64,000 nt of DNA from Caballeronia sp. SEWSISQ10-4 2. GTDB lineage: Bacteria; Pseudomonadota; Gammaproteobacteria; Burkholderiales; Burkholderiaceae. Numbering within the stretch: the first letter of the stretch is position 1; each line of letters begins with the position of its first letter. The stretch lies in the NCBI RefSeq assembly GCF_030464885.1, contig NZ_JALPRJ010000038.1:23870-87869 (forward strand), written 5' to 3'. Below the pieces are notes generated by a model. The model did no database searches, was not told the DNA's origin, and worked only from the letters and a program-made list of their open reading frames with translations. A program made the translations under genes and the position numbers. Shown here one piece after another: positions 51,604 through 60,713 of the stretch.

Positions 51604-52722
51604 TTGCTCCCTATCGTTCAGGGAGGCATGGGTGTGGGTGTTTCAGCGCATCGCCTGGCTGGATCTGTGGCCAGGGAGGGCGCAATGGGTACGATTTCGA
51701 GCATCGACTTGCGGCATCACCATCCGGATCTGCTTGAGATGTGCAAACACAATCCGGTTCAGGCAACGCTGGAAGCCGCCAACCAGACGGCTCTGCAGCG
51801 TGAGATTGTTGCGGCCAAGGCGATCAGCGAAGGCCGCGGCGTGGTGGCTGTGAATGTCATGCGCGCGGTGGCTTCCTACGCAGCATCGGTGCAGACGGCG
51901 TGTGAGAGCGGTGCCGACGCCATCGTCATGGGGGCAGGGCTGCCGCTTGATTTGCCGGACCTGACGCAAAGCGTGGATATCGCGTTGATTCCGATCCTGT
52001 CGGATAGCCGCGGCATTACGCTGGTGCTGAAGAAGTGGATGAAAAAGAACCGCTTGCCCGATGCCATCGTGATCGAACATCCGGGGCATGCGGGCGGCCA
52101 TCTCGGCGTGGCGAGCGTGGCGGATATCCCGAGCGAGCGTTTTGACTTCGCTCGTGTGATCGAGGAAACGATGCTCACCTTCGATACCCTCGGCATCAGC
52201 CGCACGCAGATTCCGCTGATTGTGGCGGGTGGTATCGACGGTCACGCGGCGGTGCGTCGCTGGCTGGCTGCAGGCGCGTCCGGGGTGCAGCTCGGCACGG
52301 CGTTCGCGGTGACGCAAGAGTGTGACGCGCATCCCGAATTCAAGCGGATTCTCGCCGACGCAACGCCGGAAGACATTGTCGAATTCGTGAGTGTGACCGG
52401 TTTGCCGGCGCGTGCAGTGAAGACGCCGTGGCTCGAGCGTTATCTGCGCAACGAGCAACGGATTCGCGACAAGATCGGCTCGCGTGCACAGAAGTGCCCG
52501 ACGGGCCTCAATTGCCTCGCGGCGTGCGGTTTGCGCGATGGCATCGAGAAGTTCGGGCACTTTTGTATCGATACCCGCCTGGCCGCTGCGTTGCGTGGGG
52601 ATCGTGCGACCGGGCTGTTCTTTCGGGGGCGCGAGGCGCTGCCGTTCGGATCGGCGATTCGCAGCGTGCGTGAACTGCTCGACTTGCTGGTTGCGGATAT
52701 CCGGCCCGCGGCGGCGGCTTGA
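51604..52722 (+). CDS. Nitronate monooxygenase (2-nitropropane dioxygenase family), 5' end separated by IS110
   Basis: A 372-residue FMN TIM-barrel protein: LPIVQGGMGVGVSAHRLAG at the N-terminus, GHAGGHLG, the flavin-phosphate segments VAGGIDGH and AAGASGVQLGTAF. It oxidises alkyl nitronates such as propionate 3-nitronate to less toxic products. The insertion sequence lies about eight codons upstream of the listed TTG start, so the natural start codon and promoter are now beyond the element. The body is intact; it may still be translated from TTG 51604 or ATG 51628, the latter losing the first barrel strand, or it may be silent. Confidence 0.85.
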   Translation: MLPIVQGGMGVGVSAHRLAGSVAREGAMGTISSIDLRHHHPDLLEMCKHNPVQATLEAANQTALQREIVAAKAISEGRGVVAVNVMRAVASYAASVQTACESGADAIVMGAGLPLDLPDLTQSVDIALIPILSDSRGITLVLKKWMKKNRLPDAIVIEHPGHAGGHLGVASVADIPSERFDFARVIEETMLTFDTLGISRTQIPLIVAGGIDGHAAVRRWLAAGASGVQLGTAFAVTQECDAHPEFKRILADATPEDIVEFVSVTGLPARAVKTPWLERYLRNEQRIRDKIGSRAQKCPTGLNCLAACGLRDGIEKFGHFCIDTRLAAALRGDRATGLFFRGREALPFGSAIRSVRELLDLLVADIRPAAAA

Positions 52723-52895
52723 ACGGCGCGGGTGCTGCTGGCTGTTGACATAGCAGTTTGCAATGTCCTGCCCCGTGCCTCCGCAAAATATTTCAACAGC
52801 GTGCCATGGAGCAGCCTGCGGACGGTCGGAGCAAAGGCGCTGCCCGGGTATCGGCCCGTACCTCAACCTGATTCCGGGCCCGGGTCAATCCGAGA

Positions 52896-53099
52896 TTAAA
52901 CCTTGTCGCGCGTGAAGCGCATGGCCGTGCCTTCGCGGGTAATGCGCTCCCAGATCGCGCGCTTTTCGTCGTCGCTGAGAAATACCCAGTTGGAAACTTC
53001 GCCGGCCATGCGGCCGCAGCCTTTGCAGACGTCGTCGAAGAGGGTCGAGCAGACACCGATACACGGGCTGTCGGGCAAGTCATGAAGGTTCGATGCCAT
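52896..53099 (-). CDS. DUF1289 cysteine-rich small protein
   Basis: A 67-residue protein with the DUF1289 pattern SPCIGVCSTLFDDVCKGCGRM (four cysteines, C-x3-C-x6-C-x2-C) and the helical end WVFLSDDEKRAIWERI. Probably binds a metal or iron-sulfur cluster; function unknown. The ATG at 53099 begins the conserved part; the frame is open to 53273. It lies 62 bases before the phospholipase gene end and shares its strand. Confidence 0.85.
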   Translation of the reverse strand: MASNLHDLPDSPCIGVCSTLFDDVCKGCGRMAGEVSNWVFLSDDEKRAIWERITREGTAMRFTRDKV

Positions 53100-53161
53100 A
53101 AAACGCCTATAGTCGGGCGCCGCATGCAGTGAAGAGCGCAACGCCCGCAAAAAATCCAAGT

Positions 53162-54451
53162 TTAACGCGCGATGCTGTAGCCGATCCGCGCGATCCAGTG
53201 TTGTCGCCGGTTGTAGTCGAGGATGTCCTCGCCGTAGCCGTTGAAGTAGCCTACCCACAAATAGCCGCCCCACGCGCTATTGATCAGTTTGGCGAGCGGA
53301 TAGGTGAACTGGGCGTCGACGCTGCCGTATCCCGCTTTTGTGCCCTTGCGCAGCGTCGCGGCGAGTTGCCAGCTATCGGGGCTGCCGTATTTCACGAGCA
53401 GGTCCACGTAACCGCGATAGTCCTGGATGTCCTCGTTGCCGCTCTTCGTGATGTAGTAGTAGATTTTCGGCGATATCGTCAGGTGGCTCGAGTTGATGTC
53501 GCCGAAATCCCAGGTCGGGCGCACGAAAGCGATATTGATCCCGCGAGAATCGGCGCCGGCCTTGCCGTTAGATTCGTGTCCGATACCGGCCGTGACGCCC
53601 ATTCGCGAAAACAGCGAGCTTTTCCAGCCCGTGTTCTCCAGGTAATAGAACAGTTGCGGCTCGTAGCTCGTGTCGCGAAAGGGCGCCGATTCAGCCGTCA
53701 GATCCCATATCGATGTTTGCGTGTACGCGAAATACAGGTTGTCGAGGAGCGCGCGCGAGCGGGGATCGTCGGGCAATAGCAGGCGGTACTTGAAGCTGAA
53801 CTGGAATTTCGCTAGGTTATCGCCGTTCTGGCCATCGGCGAAATACATCGGTTCGAAGGTCGATAACCGGCCGCTCAGCATGCGGTCGCTGGTAGTCGTA
53901 GGCACGGCCGACGTGTTTGCCGCGGCTTCGGCGCTGGCCAGTTGCTGCGGTGTTTTCGCCTGTGTTTCAGCGTTCTCCGCCGCCACGACTTGCGTCTGCG
54001 TCTTGCCGCGATTGAGCGTGATTAGCATCGGCGAAGAATCGAAGCCGACCGGATCGACCTTCACCACGCCGCGAGCCGTGTCCGGCCAAGGCGCTGAATA
54101 ACTAATCTTTCGATACTGGCCGGGGCGTAGCGTCAGCTTGTCGGGAGCGTTGGGCTCGCGTTGCAGCGCAAGCGGTTGCGGCGGCAGATCGCCATTGGTC
54201 AGCGTGACGTTGAGCGCTTTGGGGACATCGATGGTGAGCGGCTGTTTGTCGTCGTCGCTATAAAGCAGCGTCAGTTCGAGCGGCTGCTGTGCGGCCGCCT
54301 CGCGCAACGGTTGGAGCACGGAAACGGTTGCTTGGGCGAGGCTGCTCCCCAGGCCCAAGCCAAGGGCGAGCGTGAGCGTAGTCAGGCGACAAACCGTCGC
54401 GACATCGCGTTGTCGGAAACGGGTGGAAAACGTCAGGGAGCCTCGGGCCAT
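53162..54451 (-). CDS. pldA: Outer-membrane phospholipase A1 (OMPLA)
   Basis: A 429-residue protein with a signal peptide ending AQA (about residue 41), a ~150-residue N-terminal extension with an Ala/Thr-rich linker, and a C-terminal 12-strand barrel. The catalytic motif is HESNGKAGADSRG (His292, Ser294), as in OMPLA, and GYFNGYGEDILDYNRRQ is the late signature. It hydrolyses phospholipids that reach the outer leaflet, calcium-dependently as a dimer. The N-terminal extension is longer than in E. coli PldA (289 residues), a common feature in Burkholderia. Confidence 0.92.
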   Translation of the reverse strand: MARGSLTFSTRFRQRDVATVCRLTTLTLALGLGLGSSLAQATVSVLQPLREAAAQQPLELTLLYSDDDKQPLTIDVPKALNVTLTNGDLPPQPLALQREPNAPDKLTLRPGQYRKISYSAPWPDTARGVVKVDPVGFDSSPMLITLNRGKTQTQVVAAENAETQAKTPQQLASAEAAANTSAVPTTTSDRMLSGRLSTFEPMYFADGQNGDNLAKFQFSFKYRLLLPDDPRSRALLDNLYFAYTQTSIWDLTAESAPFRDTSYEPQLFYYLENTGWKSSLFSRMGVTAGIGHESNGKAGADSRGINIAFVRPTWDFGDINSSHLTISPKIYYYITKSGNEDIQDYRGYVDLLVKYGSPDSWQLAATLRKGTKAGYGSVDAQFTYPLAKLINSAWGGYLWVGYFNGYGEDILDYNRRQHWIARIGYSIAR

Positions 54452-54870
54452 GAAGCGAACGTCCTTGTTGCGTTAAGTAGCGTCGGGCGCGGGCGATGCG
54501 GCAAGGAGGTGTCTTCCGGGCCGTCCATGCTGCGCAGTTCGCGACCGCTTGTTTGCCAATCGGCCTCCGGGTGAAATTCGCGAAACGCATAATTGTAAAC
54601 GCGTGAAGGGATCATCTCAAAAAAGGGGCGCAGAACGGGCGGCAATAGCAAAAATCGATCCTGACTTGCATTGATTTACTCAGTCAGCGACGAGCTAGCC
54701 AGACTGGAGGGGTGTTGTGTTGAGCGTATCGGCGCCGAGTATGGCGCGTATCGGAAGGTGCATCATCCGATTACTAAACGATGCAACCGGGGAAACGCGT
54801 AGCGCACGATGAACATCGTTCGCGGTGCAAAACGGGGATTACTGAAGGAAGTCTCTCCAACCCAGCCGCA
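54452..54870. other. Region between mntH and pldA without a clear gene
   Basis: About 420 bases. A small minus frame (start around 54615, overlapping the pldA start) gives MIPSRVYNYAFREFHPEADW but has no family match that I recognise and only mild codon bias. Otherwise nothing is seen apart from probable promoter DNA for pldA and trailing sequence of mntH. Confidence 0.45.
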
Positions 54871-56220
54871 TCAACTGTCCGTCAGCAACTGCCACAACAG
54901 CGCGCCGTTCAGCAGCACGATCAGCGCGGCGCACAGCCATGCCAGCGCGAGCGGAAAACGCTTGATGCGCCATCGGCCCATGAGGCCGGCATCGGATGCG
55001 AAGCGCACGAGCGGGATCACGGCCAGCGGCAGTTGCAGGCTCAGCACGACTTGGCTTGCGACGAGCAGCTGATTTGAGCCGTGTTCGCCGAATGCGCCGA
55101 CCGCGAGCAGCGCCGGTCCCATGGCGAGCGCCCGGGTGAGGAGCGCTCGCGCCCAGCGCGCGATCTTCAACTGCAGGAAACCTTCCATGACGGCTTGTCC
55201 GGCTAGCGTGCCGGTCACTGTCGCGTTCAGTCCGCACGCGAGCAATGCTGCCGCGAAGATGATGCTGGCCCAGTGAGTGCCGACGAGCGGGGCGATCAGA
55301 CGGTGGGCATCGGCGAGATCGTTGACGTCGTAGTGGCCGCTGGCGTGGAACACGGCCGCCGCCACGATCAGCAGCGACGCGTTGACCGTGAACGCTAGGC
55401 TAAGCGACGCGAAGGTATCGATATTGACGCCGACCATCGCGTTGGAAATGGCTTCATCGTTGCCGTTTTTCGCGTGATCCTTGACGAGTGCGGAGTGCAG
55501 ATAGAGGTTATGCGGCATCACGGTCGCGCCGAGGATACCGGCCGCGAGCCAGATCATGCCGGCGTCGCGCAGCAACCCGGCGGGCGGCGCGAGGCCGGCC
55601 AGCGCGCCGTACCATGAAGGGTTGGCGAGTGCGAGTTCGACGACAAAACAGAAGCCCACAAAAAAGATCAGCGTGGTCACGGCGATCTGTAGCGGTCGTT
55701 GTCCGCGGCTTTGGAGGGCGAGCATGGCGAACGTGCCTACCGCCGACATCAGCACGCCGACTGTCAGAGACACGCCCAGGAGCAATTGCAGTGCGACTGC
55801 GCTGCCGACGACTTCGGCCACATCGCAGGCGATGATGGCGATTTCGCTGGTGATCCAGAGAAAGAGGGTGGTGCGTTTGCTGTAGCGTTGTCGGCAGAGT
55901 TGTGCGAGATCGCGCCCGGTCACGACGCCGACTTTCGATGCGACCCATTGCAGCAGGAGGCCCATCAGGCTTGCCAGCAGCACGACGCTTAGCAATTGAT
56001 AGCCGTATTTAGCGCCGCTGGCGAGCGCGGTTGCCCAGTTGCCTGGGTCCATATAGCCGACTGCGACCAGGGCGCCTGCGCCGACGAACGAGAACCAGTG
56101 TCCGCGCTTGGAGGGAGAACCGTTTGACGGACCGGCGCGATCTTCGGACTCGGGCGCGGGATCGGATTGCGGGGGAGCCGCGGGGCCGGTTGAGGTGAGA
56201 GCGGACGGATTTGTGTTCAT
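54871..56220 (-). CDS. mntH: Nramp-family divalent metal transporter MntH
   Basis: A 449-residue membrane protein with about 11 spans. The two unwound-helix metal-site motifs are clear: GYMDPGNWATAL (DPGN) near the N-terminus and GATVMPHNLYLHSALV (MPH) in the middle. It imports manganese (and iron) with protons. A cytoplasmic Pro/Ser-rich N-terminal tail of about 40 residues precedes the first span. The ATG at 56220 (MNTNPSALTS) is chosen; the frame is open to 56310. No mntR gene is next to it. Confidence 0.92.
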   Translation of the reverse strand: MNTNPSALTSTGPAAPPQSDPAPESEDRAGPSNGSPSKRGHWFSFVGAGALVAVGYMDPGNWATALASGAKYGYQLLSVVLLASLMGLLLQWVASKVGVVTGRDLAQLCRQRYSKRTTLFLWITSEIAIIACDVAEVVGSAVALQLLLGVSLTVGVLMSAVGTFAMLALQSRGQRPLQIAVTTLIFFVGFCFVVELALANPSWYGALAGLAPPAGLLRDAGMIWLAAGILGATVMPHNLYLHSALVKDHAKNGNDEAISNAMVGVNIDTFASLSLAFTVNASLLIVAAAVFHASGHYDVNDLADAHRLIAPLVGTHWASIIFAAALLACGLNATVTGTLAGQAVMEGFLQLKIARWARALLTRALAMGPALLAVGAFGEHGSNQLLVASQVVLSLQLPLAVIPLVRFASDAGLMGRWRIKRFPLALAWLCAALIVLLNGALLWQLLTDS

Positions 56221-57239
56221 GCGGTTCTTGGGGCCTGTTTCCTGAAGCTGGGATGATGCGAAGCGGTTGGGGAAAAGGCGTGTGCAGTGAAGCAGGCCAC
56301 CGGCTGGCACTTCGATAAACCGCGCGTTGCCACGAGTGACGAAAAACGGGCGTTAGCTGCATCGGGACAAGGGCTTGCATGCGTGCCGAGTTGCCGAACC
56401 GAGTGCGTGGAGAGCCTTAGCAATGACTGTTCCGCTGACGTCCGGACTACATGGCCGCAGGCAATCAAATCCGCTTGCGAGATGTCTCAGAGCAAACAAA
56501 CGTGTGGTCCCGCAATTGCGCGTGTCGCGTAAATTTCGCATTAACGCCTCAATAATGACATTACGTGGGTGAAGACGCGGTTGGATTCAACAATTCGAGT
56601 GGGGTCTTTACTGAGACGAATCGCGCGGAAGCGCCGTGGCGAATCGGGTGCGTTGCGGAACGCCGGCGGTGCTTGAAAGGCCGTATGGTTGCGTGGGCGG
56701 TCGATCTTGCCCGAGAGCGTTGGGGGCGAAGCGTGTTCGTGTAAGAATTCGTGAGAAGGAGGGTTTCTAAGTCTGGCGAGCACTGTGCTATTAGGTGCCA
56801 AAAACTGGGGTCTGCACCCCCGGACACTAACTTGCCGATGGTTGGAACGCGTTTCTTTGCTTCGTTTCTTTGCGTGTTTGCAAAGAAATGACGTGCTGCC
56901 ACGCACAGTGGCTAATAGTGATAAAAAAATCAGCCAACTCGAGCAGACGACTAAGGCCGAAAGCACCAACCCGCCATCACCCGCACCCGCCATCCCGCCC
57001 CCCAGCAAGAACCCTCCCCACGATCCCCCGAGAACCCCTCCCAAACCCAGCGTCAATCAAACGCGTCCCCTTGTGCCCTTTGCGCGACAAACCTCGCCGA
57101 TTGTTTTTTGCGAAGATACCTTTTGATGATAGTTTTCGTTTTTTTAAAGAGCGTCTCGACTGGGCTGGGCAGGGGAGATAACGGCGCATCGAGATGTGGA
57201 AAGTAACGGTCGGCAAGACGAAAGGACGGAGAAACTGAA
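56221..57239. other. 1-kb intergenic region with a probable dispersed repeat
   Basis: No supported gene; several overlapping frames on both strands lack codon bias. From about 56800 the sequence contains TTTCTTTGC (56869-56877) and GCAAAGAAA (56879-56888 region) as an inverted pair, then CTGCCACGCACAGTGGC and a strongly C-rich stretch (56970-57060). This resembles an intergenic element repeated in many Burkholderiaceae genomes (recalled, not searched). The right part holds the potF promoter. Confidence 0.45.
56866..56890. repeat. Inverted repeat of a probable dispersed intergenic element
   Basis: TTTCTTTGC, six bases (GTGTTT), GCAAAGAAA: a perfect 9-bp stem, preceded by a second copy of TTTCTTTGC a few bases upstream. 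Just downstream GCCACGCACAGTGGC can pair as a second small hairpin. Confidence 0.5.
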
Positions 57240-58388
57240 ATGACAGAAAAAGTGGCGGACCGGTTGTCGAAGCGCTCGGGGGTACCGGGCGTGGTTATGT
57301 CGATTACCATGGCCATCGCGGGTGTGGCGGCGATAACAGCACCACTGGCGGCATCGGCGAAAGACACCCAGCTCAACGTGTACAACTGGTCGGACTACAT
57401 TGCCAAGGACACGATTCCGAACTTCGAGAAGCAGGCAGGCGTCAAGGTCAAGTACGACAACTACGACAGCGACGACACGCTGCAAGCCAAGCTGCTTACC
57501 GGCAATTCGGGTTATGACATCGTGGTGCCTACCAGCAACTACGCCGGCAAGCAGATCGCGGCAGGGATCTTCGCCCCGCTCGACAAGTCCAAACTTCCCA
57601 ACCTCAAATACCTCGATCCTGACTTGATGAAACTGGTCGCGGGCGCCGATCCGGGCAATCAGTACACGGTACCATGGGCATATGGCACAACGGGTCTCGG
57701 CTACAACGTGACGAAGGCCCAGCAGATCCTCGGCAAGAACGTGCCGCTGGATAACTGGGACATCCTGTTCAAGCCGGAAAACATCTCTAAGCTCAAGGCC
57801 TGCGGCGTCTCGGTACTCGACGCGCCCGACCAGATGTTTGCCGCTGCGCTGCACTACCTCGGCAAGGATCCGATGAGCACGAACCCGGCCGACTACCGCG
57901 CCGCGCTCGCGATGCTCAAGAAGATCCGCCCGTACATCACCCAGTTCAACTCGTCGGGTTATATCAACGACCTGGTCGGCGGCGACGTGTGCTTCGCTTA
58001 CGGCTGGTCGGGCGACGTGGTGATCGCCAAGCATCGTGCGGAAGAGGCGAAGAAGGCGTACAAGATCGAGTACTACATTCCCAAGGGCGGCGCGCCGGTC
58101 TGGTTCGACGTGATGGCGATTCCGAAGGACGCGAAGAACAAGCAAGCCGCGCTCGAGTGGATCAACTACATCGAGACGCCGCAGGTTCACGCAGCGATCA
58201 CGAACGAGGTGTATTACCCGAGTGCGAATAGCGAAGCACGGAAATACGTATCGAAGGATGTCGCCAACGATCCGGCCGTGTACCCGCCGCAAGACGTGAT
58301 CAAGACGCTGTTCCTGCTCAAGCCGTTGCCGCAGGACATCCAGCGTTTGCAAACGCGGCTCTGGACGGAATTCAAGTCAGGACGCTGA
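57240..58388 (+). CDS. potF: Polyamine (putrescine/spermidine) ABC transporter substrate-binding protein
   Basis: A 382-residue periplasmic binding protein. A signal peptide ends at A-S-A (about residue 40), then LNVYNWSDYIAKDTIPNFEKQ, the diagnostic PotF/PotD start. Substrate-site residues appear in YNWSDY, the PWAYGTTGLGYN strand and FAYGWSGDVVIAKHRA. It captures putrescine-type polyamines for the downstream transporter. A hairpin between this gene and potG can reduce read-through so that the binding protein is made in excess. Confidence 0.92.
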   Translation: MTEKVADRLSKRSGVPGVVMSITMAIAGVAAITAPLAASAKDTQLNVYNWSDYIAKDTIPNFEKQAGVKVKYDNYDSDDTLQAKLLTGNSGYDIVVPTSNYAGKQIAAGIFAPLDKSKLPNLKYLDPDLMKLVAGADPGNQYTVPWAYGTTGLGYNVTKAQQILGKNVPLDNWDILFKPENISKLKACGVSVLDAPDQMFAAALHYLGKDPMSTNPADYRAALAMLKKIRPYITQFNSSGYINDLVGGDVCFAYGWSGDVVIAKHRAEEAKKAYKIEYYIPKGGAPVWFDVMAIPKDAKNKQAALEWINYIETPQVHAAITNEVYYPSANSEARKYVSKDVANDPAVYPPQDVIKTLFLLKPLPQDIQRLQTRLWTEFKSGR

Positions 58389-58439
58389 TTCTGGTTCCGG
58401 TAAGGTTGCTGAAGTCGTACTAGGCAGTCGACAAACGCG

Positions 58440-58463
58440 AAGCCCCCGGTTCTCCGGGGGCTT
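58440..58463 (+). terminator. Hairpin between potF and potG
   Basis: AAGCCCCCGG (58440-58449) / CCGGGGGCTT (58454-58463), TTCT loop, then TGTTCG. A partial terminator would explain higher expression of potF than of the membrane components. Confidence 0.75.
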
Positions 58464-58593
58464 TGTTCGTGGACGGCTTGATTTGTTTCGGCACGGCTGG
58501 ACGTGAATGGCGGCCGGATCGAAGAATGACGTAGAACGCGAAGTGAAAAAAGGCAGCACGAACGCGCATAGCGCAGGAGCCGGGCAGCAGATC

Positions 58594-59802
58594 ATGAGTG
58601 AGCAGCAGTCGAGCGCAGTGCCCGCCGGACCGGGCAGTCAAAACGGCCAGGGTGGCCAGTCCGGTGCCAACGGCCGCAGGCCGGAACCGGGTTTGCGGGA
58701 CCCGGATTGGGCTGACGAAAACTTCGTGCGGATCGTCGATGTAGTCAAGAAATTCGACGAAACCGTCGCAGTGAAAGGCGTGAATTTGTCGGTGAAAAAG
58801 GGCGAGCTGTTCGCGCTTCTCGGCAGTTCGGGATGCGGCAAGTCCACCTTGCTGCGCATGCTCGCGGGGCTCGAGTCCATCACGTCGGGGCAGATTTTTA
58901 TCGATGGCGAGGATCTGGCGGCCATGCCGCCGTATCGGCGACCGACGAACATGATGTTCCAGTCGTATGCGCTGTTTCCGCACATGTCGGTCGAATCGAA
59001 CGTGGCGTTCGGGCTCAAGCAGGAAGGCGTGCGCGGCGCGGAACTCAAGGAGCGCGTGCACACGACGCTCGACCTCGTGCAGATGGTCAAATATGCGAAG
59101 CGCAAGCCGCACCAGCTGTCGGGTGGCCAGCAGCAGCGCGTGGCGCTGGCACGCAGCCTGGTCAAGCGTCCGAAGCTGCTGCTGCTCGATGAGCCCATGT
59201 CCGCGCTCGACAAACAAATCCGCCAGCGCACGCAGATCGAACTGGTGAACATCCTGGATAAAGTGGGCGTCACCTGCATGATGGTCACGCACGACCAGGA
59301 AGAAGCGATGACCATGGCTGGCCGGATCGCGGTCATGAGCGAGGGCGAGATCGTGCAGATCGGCACGCCGCACGAGGTCTACGAATATCCGAACAGCCGG
59401 TTCACAGCGGAATTCATCGGCTCGACGAATCTGTTCGACGGCACGGTGGTCGAGGATGAACCGGATCACGTGTTCGTGGAGTCGAAGGAATTACCGTCGC
59501 GACTGTATGTGAACCACGGCATCACAGGTCCGCTCGGCATGCCGGTCACCATCTCCGTGCGGCCTGAGCGCATTGCGCTGACGAGCAAGCCGCCCGAGGG
59601 CTCCTACAACTGGGGCCGCGGCAAGGTGGCGAACATTGCGTATATGGGCGGCTACACGCTGTATCACGTGAAGCTCGACAGCGGCAAAGTGGTGGTGGCG
59701 AACCTGTCGAGCCTCGCGCTCGGGCAGATCGATTCGCCCACTTGGGACGACGAAGTGTTCGTGCGCTGGACCGCATCGGCAGGGGTGGTGCTCACAGCAT
59801 GA
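58594..59802 (+). CDS. potG: Polyamine ABC transporter ATP-binding protein
   Basis: Walker A GSSGCGKS, signature LSGGQQQR, Walker B LLLLDEPMSALDKQ, and a C-terminal TOBE domain. PTNMMFQSYALFPHMSVESN is the PotA/PotG Q-loop region. From the ATG at 58594 it has 402 residues, with a Gly/Gln-rich disordered N-terminus of about 40. An in-frame ATG at 58507 is possible; neither has an ideal ribosome binding site. It powers PotH/PotI. Its stop overlaps the potH start (ATGA). Confidence 0.92.
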   Translation: MSEQQSSAVPAGPGSQNGQGGQSGANGRRPEPGLRDPDWADENFVRIVDVVKKFDETVAVKGVNLSVKKGELFALLGSSGCGKSTLLRMLAGLESITSGQIFIDGEDLAAMPPYRRPTNMMFQSYALFPHMSVESNVAFGLKQEGVRGAELKERVHTTLDLVQMVKYAKRKPHQLSGGQQQRVALARSLVKRPKLLLLDEPMSALDKQIRQRTQIELVNILDKVGVTCMMVTHDQEEAMTMAGRIAVMSEGEIVQIGTPHEVYEYPNSRFTAEFIGSTNLFDGTVVEDEPDHVFVESKELPSRLYVNHGITGPLGMPVTISVRPERIALTSKPPEGSYNWGRGKVANIAYMGGYTLYHVKLDSGKVVVANLSSLALGQIDSPTWDDEVFVRWTASAGVVLTA

Positions 59803-60713
59803 AAACGCTGCATTCACTGAAGCAACGCTTCGGCCTGACCGGACGGACGGCGGTCGTCGCCGGACCATACCTGTGGCTTGTGCTGCTGTTTCTCGTGCCG
59901 TTCCTGCTGGTCGTCAAGATCAGTTTCTCCGATGCGCGCCTTGGGATTCCGCCTTATACGGAATTGACGGCGCTCAAAGAGGGCGTGCTGAATATCGCGC
60001 TCGATTTTTCGCACTACGCGTTCCTGCTCACGGACAGCCTGTACTTCGCGACCTACATGAACTCGCTGCTGGTCGCGGGGGTATCGACGCTGCTGTGTCT
60101 GCTGATCGGTTATCCGATGGCGTATTACATCGCGCGTTCGAGTCCGGCCACCCGCAATCTGCTGATGATGGCTGTGATGCTGCCGTTCTGGACATCGTTT
60201 CTGATTCGCGTGTATGCGTGGATCGGGATTCTGAAGAACAACGGCTTGCTGAATAACTTCCTGATGTGGACGGGAATTGTTCATACGCCGGTCGAGCTGT
60301 ATCACACGAATATCGCGGTTTATATCGGCATGGTGTATTCGTATCTGCCGTTTCTGGTGATGCCGCTTTACGCACATCTCGTGAAGATGGATCTCACCTT
60401 GCTCGAAGCCGCTTACGATCTCGGCGCAAAACCGTGGAAGGCGTTTTTGCAGATCACGTTGCCGCTGTCGAAGAACGGGATTATCGCCGGCTGTCTGCTG
60501 GTGTTTATTCCGGCGGTCGGCGAATACGTTATTCCGGAACTGCTCGGCGGCGCGGATACCTTGATGATCGGCCGCGTGATGTGGAATGAATTCTTCGATA
60601 ACGCGGACTGGCCGATGGCTTCCGCCGTCACCTGTGCGATGGTGTTGTTGCTGCTCGTCCCCATGGCCGTTTTCCAGTATTACCAGGCCAAGCAACTGGA
60701 GCAGAAGCGATGA
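59799..60713 (+). CDS. potH: Polyamine ABC transporter permease PotH
   Basis: A 304-residue BPD-type permease with six spans. The coupling loop is LLEAAYDLGAKPWKAFLQITLP, and the late GEYVIPELLGGADTLMIGRVMW is characteristic of PotH/PotB. The ATG at 59799 overlaps the potG stop by four bases; codons upstream in the same frame overlap potG. Forms the channel with PotI. Confidence 0.92.
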   Translation: MKTLHSLKQRFGLTGRTAVVAGPYLWLVLLFLVPFLLVVKISFSDARLGIPPYTELTALKEGVLNIALDFSHYAFLLTDSLYFATYMNSLLVAGVSTLLCLLIGYPMAYYIARSSPATRNLLMMAVMLPFWTSFLIRVYAWIGILKNNGLLNNFLMWTGIVHTPVELYHTNIAVYIGMVYSYLPFLVMPLYAHLVKMDLTLLEAAYDLGAKPWKAFLQITLPLSKNGIIAGCLLVFIPAVGEYVIPELLGGADTLMIGRVMWNEFFDNADWPMASAVTCAMVLLLLVPMAVFQYYQAKQLEQKR

